This document shows positions 57,238 to 64,000 of a stretch of 64,000 nt of DNA, piece after piece. How positions within the stretch are numbered: position 1 is the stretch's first letter; every line of letters begins with the position of its first letter. The notes under the pieces were generated by a model. The model worked only from the letters and a program-made list of their open reading frames with translations, did not search any database and was not told where the DNA came from. Source of the DNA: Sinohyriopsis cumingii (lineage: Eukaryota; Mollusca; Bivalvia; Unionida; Unionidae); NCBI GenBank assembly GCA_028554795.2, contig CM068839.1, positions 10,381,220 to 10,445,219 of the forward strand, given 5' to 3'. Position numbers and translations under genes: made by a program.

Positions 57238-57864
57238 ATGGAAGGACGAAAACTAGCTTTAGTGCCTTACAAACGATGGATGGAATACCATCGGTGGCAA
57301 GAACAACGCACCCCGCATTTACCTCCCAATCCCAATTTGAGCGAGATGTCCCAGTTACAACACGAATTGCAATCCTTGATGGATCGCCAAGATTTGTCCG
57401 AAACAGAAAAATCGCAAAAGTACGGTCAACTCTTGCAACGACTGCAACTCTTTCACCAGAAAGCTTTAGACGAAACAGCTCTACCCACTCTGAAAGATTT
57501 TAAGACCTTGATGAAAAGTCCAGCACCATCACCAGTACCAGTACCAGTACCAGTGGTCAAGACAGAAAAAGGAAAAGAAGAAGAAGGGTTTCAAACTCCA
57601 CCAGAAAAAGTACGCAAGTTAACAACACCACCTACCTCCAGAATTGGATGGATTAAAAAGATGATGACCGCCCCTTCTTCATCACAAGAGAAAAATAAAG
57701 TGAAGACAGAAGTGAAGACAGAAGTGAAACAAGAACCGATATCTCCCGCTCAGACATCCTCCTCTTCGACACCTATTGCCGGTCGCACACGCAAAGCATT
57801 GCAATCCAAGAAAATACCCCAAGAGAAAAAGAGTAGCATCCTCCAAGAGTGGGTGTCTTATTAA
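57238..57864 (+). CDS. Conserved Polinton hydrophilic protein of unknown function
   Basis: 208 residues. The N-terminal ~95 residues (RKLALVPYKRWMEYHRWQEQ, then a Leu-rich helical region ending LPTLKDFKTLM) are of a type that I recall next to Polinton capsid genes. The rest is low complexity: Pro/Val repeats, KVKTEVKTEVK and basic Ser-rich segments. ATG 50 bp after the previous stop, downstream of a GATAAAAAGG box. The older copy carries a tandem duplication in the linker region. Possibly a virion or scaffold protein, though nothing in the sequence proves it. Confidence 0.65.
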   Translation: MEGRKLALVPYKRWMEYHRWQEQRTPHLPPNPNLSEMSQLQHELQSLMDRQDLSETEKSQKYGQLLQRLQLFHQKALDETALPTLKDFKTLMKSPAPSPVPVPVPVVKTEKGKEEEGFQTPPEKVRKLTTPPTSRIGWIKKMMTAPSSSQEKNKVKTEVKTEVKQEPISPAQTSSSSTPIAGRTRKALQSKKIPQEKKSSILQEWVSY

Positions 57865-57884
57865 CACACCAACCAACACAAAAA

Positions 57885-58997
57885 ATGGAAAAAGTGTTAG
57901 CCAGCATTTACTACGATCCCTCGCATCCTGCAGGTTACGCAGGAGTTCAAAAATTGTATCGTGCTGCCAAAACGCGACTGAAAAGTCTCCGTTTACCTCA
58001 AGTGCAACGATGGTTACAAGAACAAGCTACCTACACTTTACACAAACCCATTCGACGCAAGTTTGCCAGAAGTCGCACCCGAGTGGAAGGCATCGATCAT
58101 CAATGGCAAGCCGATTTAGCCGATGTCTCTCATTTGGCCAGCTACAATCGTGGCTACAAATATTTGTTTTGTGTCATCGACGTCTTTTCCAAATTTGCCT
58201 GGGTCGTGCCCTTGACTTCCAAATCGAGCAGCGAGTTAGTGCGAGCCTTACAACGGGTGCTGAAACAAAGCGGTCGTCACCCTCTTCGATGGCAAACGGA
58301 CAAAGGCACCGAATTTCTAAACCAAGCTTTCCAAAAAGAATTAAAGAAACGTGACATTCATTTTTTTACCACCGAGAATCCCGAAACCAAAGCCAGCATC
58401 GTGGAACGTTTTCAACGTACTTTGAAAGAACGCATGTGGAAATATTTTACGCATCACCACACTCTGAAGTACATCGACATCTTACCGCACCTGGTGCAAG
58501 CGTACAACCAATCTTACCATCGAAGCATCGGACGTGCCCCGCAAGACGTGACTCCCGACAGCGAAGTGCTGGTGTTTGAGCGCCTGTTCGGTACGTCCCC
58601 GACGAGGGCTGTCCCCAAGAAAAGTGGAGAGTTGGTCGTAGGAGATTGGGTGCGCATTGGCAAAACCAAACGCACTTTCGACAAAGGTTACTTACCTAAC
58701 TGGACGACCGAATTGTTTCGCGTCACTGGACGAGTGCATGGCCGTCATCCTGCCGTCTATAAATTGGAAGACATGAACGGAGAAGTACTCAAAGGAACGT
58801 TTTATTTGCCCGAGTTACAACGTGTCACCAAAAAAGAAGACGACGTGTACGACATCGAAAGCATTCTCGAAAGCAGAACCCGTAAAGTGGGCAAACGACG
58901 TGTCAAAGAAGTCAAAGTACGTTGGAAAGGATATTCACCCAGTTTCGATTCTTGGATCGACGCTTCGCAAGTCATCGACTATAAAAAGAAGAAGTGA
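57885..58997 (+). CDS. Retroviral-type DDE integrase with chromodomain
   Basis: 370 residues. Inserts the element DNA into the host genome. An N-terminal helical region is followed by the catalytic core: Asp in WQADLADV (about 77), Asp in QTDKGTEF (139) and Glu in SIVERFQ (174). Asp and Glu are about 35 residues apart, as in retroviral and Ty3-like integrases. Residues about 225-310 contain an SH3-like segment (VGDWVRIGKTK). Residues about 315-368 form a chromodomain (YDIESILESRTRKVG, then VKVRWKGYSPSFDSWIDA). Chromodomains bind histone tails and can direct insertion into chromatin. Starts at the ATG at 57885, 20 bp past the preceding stop. The full length appears intact. Confidence 0.95.
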   Translation: MEKVLASIYYDPSHPAGYAGVQKLYRAAKTRLKSLRLPQVQRWLQEQATYTLHKPIRRKFARSRTRVEGIDHQWQADLADVSHLASYNRGYKYLFCVIDVFSKFAWVVPLTSKSSSELVRALQRVLKQSGRHPLRWQTDKGTEFLNQAFQKELKKRDIHFFTTENPETKASIVERFQRTLKERMWKYFTHHHTLKYIDILPHLVQAYNQSYHRSIGRAPQDVTPDSEVLVFERLFGTSPTRAVPKKSGELVVGDWVRIGKTKRTFDKGYLPNWTTELFRVTGRVHGRHPAVYKLEDMNGEVLKGTFYLPELQRVTKKEDDVYDIESILESRTRKVGKRRVKEVKVRWKGYSPSFDSWIDASQVIDYKKKK

Positions 58998-59002
58998 CCA
59001 TC

Positions 59003-59419
59003 ATGCCCTTTCACACAGCAGACGCAGCTACGTCGACCAGTCCTTCTTCCCCTAGTTCTTCTGTGCAAGATTTACAAAAACAACCCTTGTGGGTGTGGTG
59101 TGGAGAACGTGTGCCTAAAACGCAAATCGTCTTTTTCTGCCAAATCTTCGTGGTGTACTGTGTCATCGGGGCAGCCATTGCCAATTTGAGTTTGCAACAA
59201 GGAGACAAACAATTGTGGACCATTTTATTGAGCAGTTGCATCGGTTACCTGCTTCCCAATCCCTCCCTGAAATTCTCCTCAAACGGGAACGTTGTGTCCA
59301 GTGCCAGTGTCAGTGCGAGTCACCAGTCCAACCACAATCAGAACCCCATTTTGGGCGGAGACACGCCTCTGACGTCCAGTAATATCCCCTCGGACAGCCA
59401 CAGAACTCTAGAATTATGA
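59003..59419 (+). CDS. Polinton double-hydrophobic membrane protein
   Basis: 138 residues. A conserved core LWVWCGERVPKTQIVFFCQI is followed by two hydrophobic stretches (about residues 43-62 and 72-88) and LLSSCIGYLLPNP. This pattern recurs between integrase and minor capsid genes in animal Polintons as I know them. The N- and C-terminal tails are Ser/Thr-rich. The stop TGA overlaps the ATG of the minor capsid gene (ATGA), so the two are translated from a tightly coupled region. Confidence 0.75.
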   Translation: MPFHTADAATSTSPSSPSSSVQDLQKQPLWVWCGERVPKTQIVFFCQIFVVYCVIGAAIANLSLQQGDKQLWTILLSSCIGYLLPNPSLKFSSNGNVVSSASVSASHQSNHNQNPILGGDTPLTSSNIPSDSHRTLEL

Positions 59420-60321
59420 GTCACCAAAACCAATTTTACTTAACTTTACCCAGTGACAGTTCCATGGAGGTGTTTCCCCACAACACGTTGTGCTGTTACA
59501 CGGCCAAATTACCTCAAGCCATCCCCTTAGATCACGAAGCCCATTGGGAAGTGGCTTTAGTAGAAATGATTCACCCGACCCAAGTCCTCAATGTCCTTCC
59601 CAATCAAAATAAATTTGATGTGGAAGTTTATGACCAACAAATACAACAGTGGATGGATACTTATAGCAAATATGAGAAGAAAACCCCTAACAAAGAAAAT
59701 CCAAAGTGGACCACCTATCAGTTGTTCATTCCCCCAGGCTATTATTTTAGTGGTCAACATTTGGTCAGCACCATAGCCACCAGGTTTAATGGCGTGTTTG
59801 GGGAAGCTTTTAAGAATGTCAAGAACAAAACTATCACCCTGGAATACCACAAAACAGCTCGTCGCTTCCTGATGAAATTTCCTGAGGGGGAAAAAATCAT
59901 GGGTTTCTATTTTTATGATGAATTGTTTGACATGTTGGGCGGTGACATAAAGATGAGGAAGACAGTAGAACTACAAACACCACCCCAAAAAACCATCATT
60001 TTCAGCAACGAGTCTTTTGGCCAGTATTTTCGTACCCCGGTAGAACTGAACCAAGGACTGAATTTGATGTTTGTGTATTCCGATGTGGTGGAATACAACG
60101 TGGTGGGACACACCTCCGTGCCATTACTGCGTGTCATTCCTTTCAAAGTGGATTCTGCCACGAACGCTGACGAGGAAGGTGGAAACACTTATCACGTCCA
60201 CCGCGAATTTGTCCATCCTCACTATTTGCCGGTCAGCAAGTCATATTTGGACACGGTCAACATTACTATAAAAGGAGATTTTGGACAAATATTCCATTCA
60301 CCAAAGGAAAAGTCACGGTGA
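59416..60321 (+). pseudogene. Penton-like minor capsid protein, C-terminal frameshift
   Basis: 301 residues to the current stop. A single jelly-roll minor capsid (vertex) protein of Polintons: LPSDSSMEVFPHNTLCCYTA at the N-terminus, HWEVALVEMIHP, WTTYQLFIPPGYYFSG, and VHPHYLPVSKSYLDTV near the end. Near 60286-60290 it lacks one A that the older copy still has. As a result the normal C-terminal ~20 residues are in the next frame (to about 60359) and are replaced by eleven unrelated residues. The body is intact. The lost strand probably matters for folding, but this is not certain. TATAAAAGG at 60267-60275 lies inside the gene and could serve the next one. Confidence 0.85.
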
Positions 60322-60366
60322 AACTCCATTTTCGAAAACGGTTCTCTCACGATTCATAAGTAAGTC

Positions 60367-60783
60367 ATGTATCCAGTGTACCGAGGGGTTGCACGACAGC
60401 GAGGACACGGTTTAGGAGACATGTTAAAATCGGCCTTTCGTTCGGTGGCTCCGGTGTTGAAACCGATGGTGACACGCGGATTGCACGCCTTGAAAGATGC
60501 GGCACTGACGCAAGGCAAAGAATTTCTCCAAAATGTCATCATCGACAAACAAAACCCTAAAGAAGCCTTCATGAGGGCTGGCAAAAATGTCTTGCTGCAA
60601 ACGGGAAAAGACATTTTGGGCCGACGAGACACACCTATAAATGCCCTGCACGCTACCGAGTCAGGCATTCAGCAAGGACAAGGCAGAAAGAGACGACGAA
60701 GAAAACACCCTTTCACCAGACTTCAAGCTAGAAAGGCCAAGAAAAGAAGAACCGTTCGAGACTTAGACGTTTTCGATTATTGA
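60367..60783 (+). CDS. pVI-like membrane-active virion protein
   Basis: 138 residues. Begins MYPVYRGVARQRGHGLGDML, followed by an amphipathic helix region (FRSVAPVLKPMVTRGLHALK). It ends in a strongly basic region (GRKRRRRKH, KAKKRR) and RTVRDLDVFDY. The R-G-x2-x-Q-R-G-x-G-L-G N-terminus and overall layout match the Polinton/adintovirus proteins compared with adenovirus protein VI, an internal capsid protein that disrupts endosomal membranes. Placement between minor and major capsid genes agrees. Starts at the ATG at 60367. Confidence 0.75.
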   Translation: MYPVYRGVARQRGHGLGDMLKSAFRSVAPVLKPMVTRGLHALKDAALTQGKEFLQNVIIDKQNPKEAFMRAGKNVLLQTGKDILGRRDTPINALHATESGIQQGQGRKRRRRKHPFTRLQARKAKKRRTVRDLDVFDY

Positions 60784-60797
60784 GAAAGAGAAAAAAA

Positions 60798-62135
60798 ATG
60801 ATGCACCGAGAGTCTTGCGCTTGTTCCAAGACGGAACTGGATCTGTTTGCCATGCCCCCCACCATGATGACCATGCAAGAATCCCAGTGGGTGGAATTTC
60901 ACCCCGTCTCCTCACTGACCGATTCCGCTCCCATCGAGTTTGAAATCAAAGGACAGCCCGAAGATTACTTCGATCTGAATAGCAGTTACTTGTACTTGAA
61001 AGTCAAAGTTCTAGATAAGGGAGGAGATACTATAAACGGCGAAGAGAAAGTAGCTCCCGTCAACAATTTCATGCATTCCTTGTTCAGCTCAGTGGACTTG
61101 TACTTGAACAACAAACTGGTTAGCAGCAGCATGGATACTTACCCTTACCGTGCCTACCTGGAAAATCTCTTGACGTACGGAATAGATGCCAAGGATTCTC
61201 ATCTCAATGCCTGTGTGCTGTGGCAACCTGACGAAGCGGGCGAATTTAATGAAACAGGTCTTGAACCTGACCCCAAATCAAAAACAACCACCAATGAGGG
61301 ATTTGTAGAACGAAGAAACAGAATCAAAGATGGACAGAGTTTAGAACTGATGGATCGTTTGCATTTGGACATGTGGTTGCAAGAGAAATATTTGCTAAAC
61401 GGAGTGAATGTTCGCCTGAGACTGAATCGTAGCAGTGCCGCTTTCCATTTGTTGGCTGATGACAATGCTACTACTGGTGGCAATCCCAAAAACAAAATCG
61501 AGGAGGCCAAACTATACGTACGACGCGTAGAAGTGTTACCCAAAGTAGGTAACGACATCAGTCAAACGTTGAGCAGAACGACCGCCAAGTATCCCATCCG
61601 ACGTGTGGAAGTGAAAACGTTCACCATTTCCAAGGGACATCAATCCATGATCGAAGATCATCTGTTTCAAGGACAGTTACCCAAGCGTTTAATCCTTGGT
61701 ATGGTCATGAATTCAGCCTTCAACGGAACCTTCCTTGAAAATCCTTTCAACTTTCAACACTTCAACGTGAAGAAAATCGAAGTCAGTCGCGATGGCAAGA
61801 CCTTGTGTACCCGACCTTTCGAACCTGACTTTGCCAACAAAAATTACTTGAGATCGTACTTGTCCCTGTACGAAGCCACGGGACAGTTAGGAACCAACAC
61901 CAGTCACGGCATTACGTACGACGATTATGACGGAGGCTACGCTTTGTGGGCTTTCGATTTCACTCCAGACCAAGGCAGCGACGAGGGACATTTCCACCCT
62001 ATAAAATCCGGCCAGATTCGTGTGGAACTTCAGTTTGCAGATAAACTGAAAGAGACAGTGAACGTCATCCTGTATGCCGAATTCGATGATACCATAGAAA
62101 TCAACAGTTTGAGAGAAGTCATTCTAGATTATTAG
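60798..62135 (+). CDS. Major capsid protein (double jelly-roll, hexon-like)
   Basis: 445 residues. Forms the icosahedral shell of Polinton virions. Recognised by its position, length and conserved pieces: MTMQESQWVEFHPVSSLTDS, IEFEIKGQPEDYFDLNSSYL, SVDLYLNNKLVSSSMDTYPY, RLHLDMWLQEKYLLNGVNVR and GHFHPIKSGQIRVELQF near the end. All fit the Polinton major capsid family. Starts at tandem ATGs at 60798 and 60801. The open frame upstream is non-ATG. Fully open, unlike the older copy at 41504-42822. Confidence 0.93.
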   Translation: MMHRESCACSKTELDLFAMPPTMMTMQESQWVEFHPVSSLTDSAPIEFEIKGQPEDYFDLNSSYLYLKVKVLDKGGDTINGEEKVAPVNNFMHSLFSSVDLYLNNKLVSSSMDTYPYRAYLENLLTYGIDAKDSHLNACVLWQPDEAGEFNETGLEPDPKSKTTTNEGFVERRNRIKDGQSLELMDRLHLDMWLQEKYLLNGVNVRLRLNRSSAAFHLLADDNATTGGNPKNKIEEAKLYVRRVEVLPKVGNDISQTLSRTTAKYPIRRVEVKTFTISKGHQSMIEDHLFQGQLPKRLILGMVMNSAFNGTFLENPFNFQHFNVKKIEVSRDGKTLCTRPFEPDFANKNYLRSYLSLYEATGQLGTNTSHGITYDDYDGGYALWAFDFTPDQGSDEGHFHPIKSGQIRVELQFADKLKETVNVILYAEFDDTIEINSLREVILDY

Positions 62136-62140
62136 AAGCC

Positions 62141-62644
62141 ATGGAAGACTGTTATCCCTCTTTACCTAGTGGAGAAAGTTTGGAGATGGAATGTGAGGAG
62201 ACCGTGGAAGGAGAATCCCAAGACAAAGACGAAGAAGTTGTCATGATGAAGTCGAGATGGCCAGAACAAGAAGCCCATTTAGTCTCCTGTTTTGCCAAAC
62301 ACTTGGTCGACAAAATGACGGAATTGATCAAGAAAAATTGCTATGGATGTCAAAACGATCATCCCAGTCAAATTCAACACGATAAATGCCTGATGTTGAG
62401 TCAAGAAGAAAAATTGGACGAGTATCTGGACGAAGCTTGGAGTCTCATCTCGAACAAAGACGTGTTGCACCAGTGGTATAAAGACTTGCGTGAACATTCT
62501 TGTCCACCATTAACCACTCAAGAGATCCATCGTATCGAAGCTCTCCTGAATCAGAGTGAGGAAACAGAACGAATAACCGTTTATTCGTCAGACATTTTCA
62601 AGCAAAATTTCAGGATCGAATTGACAACGTATTATTACCTGTGA
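62141..62644 (+). CDS. Cys/His-motif (CYGCxxxHPSQ) protein
   Basis: 167 residues. An acidic N-terminus precedes a helical region and CYGCQNDHPSQIQHDKC (Cys67, Cys70, His74, His80, Cys83), which could bind zinc. The C-terminal third is charged and helical, and ends NFRIELTTYYYL. The C-Y-G-C-x3-H-P-S-Q-x2-H core is conserved in the older copy and is familiar from animal Polintons, where it has no agreed function. Starts 5 bp after the major capsid stop. Confidence 0.7.
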   Translation: MEDCYPSLPSGESLEMECEETVEGESQDKDEEVVMMKSRWPEQEAHLVSCFAKHLVDKMTELIKKNCYGCQNDHPSQIQHDKCLMLSQEEKLDEYLDEAWSLISNKDVLHQWYKDLREHSCPPLTTQEIHRIEALLNQSEETERITVYSSDIFKQNFRIELTTYYYL

Positions 62645-62669
62645 AGAAGAAAAAAACACACACAAATCA

Positions 62670-63230
62670 ATGGATACCTGGGAACTTTACTACCTTTTGA
62701 ACCACAGTTCGTATACGGCTTCTTGGAATCCTGTCGTCTGTGCTAAAGATGAACTCCCTCATCGCAAACCTAAAGACCATCAAGCTTACGTGATCAACAC
62801 GGACGACAGTCATCTCCCAGGAACCCACTGGGTAGCCGTCTACTTTCCTCAAGAAGGATGTGCGGAATATTTCGATTCGTACGGATTGCCCCCTTTGGAA
62901 GACGATATCATCGACTTTATGAGAAGAAATGCTCAAACCACCCGATTCAATAATGTGAAATTACAAGGCACAGATTCCTTGGTGTGCGGACAGTACTGCG
63001 TGTATTTTCTGCATCATCGCAGCCTGGGCTATTCCTTAGAACATTTAGTGACTCATTTCGATCCTCGTTCTTCTGCTAGAAACGATGTGAAAGTAGATCG
63101 ATGGTTTTGTGACCATTATGCTTATCTTTTGTCTCAAGCTAGGAAACGTAGTGTCCATCAATGGCCTAATGATTTCCAACAGTGGAAATCACAATTTCAT
63201 TCACAACGTTGTCAGCCCTGTTCAAAGTAG
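62670..63230 (+). CDS. Adenain-like cysteine protease (virion maturation)
   Basis: 186 residues. C48/Ulp1-like protease that cleaves virion proteins during maturation in adenovirus-like systems. The catalytic His is in GTHWVAVYF (His53), the acidic residue in YFDSYG (Asp69), the oxyanion Gln in LQGTD (Gln99) and the nucleophile Cys in LVCGQYC (Cys106). Gln-to-Cys spacing is 7, as in adenain. The length is close to the 200 residues of adenain. It is the last large gene, followed by AATAAA at 63344. Confidence 0.93.
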   Translation: MDTWELYYLLNHSSYTASWNPVVCAKDELPHRKPKDHQAYVINTDDSHLPGTHWVAVYFPQEGCAEYFDSYGLPPLEDDIIDFMRRNAQTTRFNNVKLQGTDSLVCGQYCVYFLHHRSLGYSLEHLVTHFDPRSSARNDVKVDRWFCDHYAYLLSQARKRSVHQWPNDFQQWKSQFHSQRCQPCSK

Positions 63231-63565
63231 ATTGTCTATTGAGAAAAAATGTTGGTGATTTGAAAAAAAATTGTTTGATGTTATAGTGTTGGATTATTGT
63301 TAAAAAATGTTAGAGTTGTTGTTTAGTGTTAAGTGATTTTTGAATAAAAAATGTTGTGTTTTGAAAAAATGTCTTTGTCTTTTGTTTAGGTAGAATAATG
63401 TTGGATTGATGCTCTTTGATTTCTTACTATCCCTCTCATGACACTCACTAAACGTTGCGGCTCGAAAACCGTGTGGGGATGTTTTCCTTCACGTCCGCGC
63501 TTTGACTTTAAGAACCGGGTTGTTTCCAGTCTAACCATCCATTGTCGACTCATCCTCCTACGAAG
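63231..63565. other. 3' flank of protease gene and upstream region of right-end gene
   Basis: T-rich with TGTTGTT-type repeats. AATAAA at 63344-63349 is followed by TGTTGTGTTTT, a standard cleavage/poly(A) context. GGGGATGTTTTCCTTCACGT and CCAGTCTAACCAT (about 63475-63540) are conserved with 44150-44210 and probably belong to the promoter of the next gene. A TATA box is unclear here, but the older copy has CATATAAAG. Confidence 0.6.
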
Positions 63566-63766
63566 ATGTGCTCCAAACTAAAGCTCAACGAAGCCTACGT
63601 GAATTTGCATAGGGTCAGACACAGTCTGATACCGAAGCCAGAAGAAATAGAGAATGTGAGAATGTTAAAAATCACTGAAGACCTGATAGAAGAGCTCTTC
63701 AGAGAAGAAATGAACAGGGAAAAAGAAGAATGGACAGAGAAGTACAGACTTCAGAGACAGCAGCAA

Positions 63767-63799
<33 letters not shown>

Positions 63800-63928
63800 C
63801 AACCTGAACCTGACAGAGGCTTTGTCGATTGTCGTATCGACACCAAAAAGTTCTTCTTCTCTTTCCGAAGAAGCAGACCTATCGCCAGAAAGTCTATCCT
63901 CAGAGGACATCGCATCCTTAGAAACTAA
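63566..63928 (+). CDS. Right-end Gln-rich protein
   Basis: 120 residues from the ATG at 63566 (MCSKLKLNEAYVNLHRVRHS). A charged helical region (KITEDLIEELFREEMNREKE) is followed by a poly-Gln run (about residues 70-87), then DCRIDTKKFFFSFRRSRP and a very basic C-terminus. Similar in style, though not clearly homologous, to the left-end Gln-rich protein. Its counterpart in the older copy is lost beyond about 44215. A histone-type stem-loop lies 30 bp past the stop. Function unknown. Confidence 0.7.
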
Positions 63929-63958
63929 AAAAAGAATGCCATAGCAAAACAAAAAAAC

Positions 63959-63998
63959 AGCCCTTTTCAGGGCTACCCAATACTCTAGAAAAGAAATA
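63959..63998 (+). terminator. Histone-type 3' stem-loop with downstream element (right end)
   Basis: AGCCCTTTTCAGGGCT (63959-63974) differs from the other stem-loops by a compensating pair change at the stem base (G-C to A-T). ACCCA (63975-63979) and, after a gap, CTAGAAAAGAAAT (about 63985-63997) follow. The paired change preserves the hairpin. Confidence 0.85.
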
Positions 63999-64000
63999 AC

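Larger units (their letters stand above)
46195..64000 (+). mobile_element. Younger, near-intact Polinton/Maverick copy (right end outside window)
   Basis: All hallmark genes are present: protein-primed PolB, chromodomain retroviral-type integrase, packaging ATPase, adenain-like protease, and major and minor capsid proteins. Almost every ORF is full length. PolB has a stop and a frameshift, and the minor capsid has a C-terminal frameshift. The left boundary is placed at the terminal minisatellite and is uncertain. The right inverted repeat is not reached. The length exceeds 17.5 kb, within the usual 15-20 kb or more of the family. Confidence 0.95.

Noticed and set aside
46450-64000. Reading the GGCCCTTTTCAGGGCC hairpins as terminal inverted repeats of the element
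   Set aside because: A third copy (47569) lies internally, always downstream of a stop codon and in the gene's orientation, and the outermost minisatellites lie further out. A 3'-processing role fits better.

Overview
The window is eukaryotic, AT-rich and intron-poor, from an invertebrate animal. A marine lophotrochozoan such as a mollusc is my guess, resting only on the style of its tRNA-derived SINEs and satellites. No host protein-coding gene could be supported. The left part (1 to about 26.5 kb) is intergenic DNA. It holds tandem arrays with 23-, 37-, 38-, 40- and 76-bp units, microsatellites, several tRNA-derived SINE-like copies, a foldback/MITE-like element, a diverged segmental duplication and a relic of a non-LTR reverse transcriptase.

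The right part (about 26.7-64 kb) holds two same-orientation copies of one Polinton/Maverick (polintovirus/adintovirus-like) element. The older copy (about 26.7-44.2 kb) is a fossil. Its genes keep their order but carry many stops, frameshifts and deletions, plus an insertion of about 1.75 kb. A 5'-truncated I-type LINE fragment (RT plus RNase H) lies directly beyond it. The younger copy (from about 46.2 kb to the window edge, right end not reached) is nearly intact. It encodes, in order: a small basic protein (-), a Gln-rich coiled-coil protein (+), a two-zinc-knuckle CCHC protein (-), protein-primed PolB, a single-BIR IAP-like protein, two paralogous F-box-like proteins, three small overlapping ORFs, the packaging ATPase, a Ser/Pro/Lys-rich core protein, a pX/mu-like protein, a conserved hydrophilic protein, a chromodomain integrase, a membrane protein, penton-like minor capsid, pVI-like protein, double jelly-roll major capsid, a Cys/His protein, an adenain-like protease and a second Gln-rich protein. 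PolB has one in-frame stop and one frameshift, and the minor capsid gene is frameshifted near its C-terminus, so this copy is probably not autonomous either.

The most striking feature is regulatory. The three small genes at the element ends are each followed by a sequence matching the metazoan replication-dependent histone mRNA 3' stem-loop (GGCCCTTTTCAGGGCC, then ACCCA in two of three) and a purine-rich histone-downstream-like element. The two left-end genes diverge from a promoter with CCAAT boxes, a CRE-like TGACGTCA and TATA boxes, as in histone gene pairs. The protease gene, and the gene just before the ATPase, instead have AATAAA signals. This suggests the element has adopted S-phase, poly(A)-independent histone-type expression for its terminal genes. 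Other unusual points are the BIR/IAP cargo, the zinc-knuckle gene, compact TATA promoters overlapping upstream stop codons, and terminal minisatellites built on GGGAATTTAACAT.
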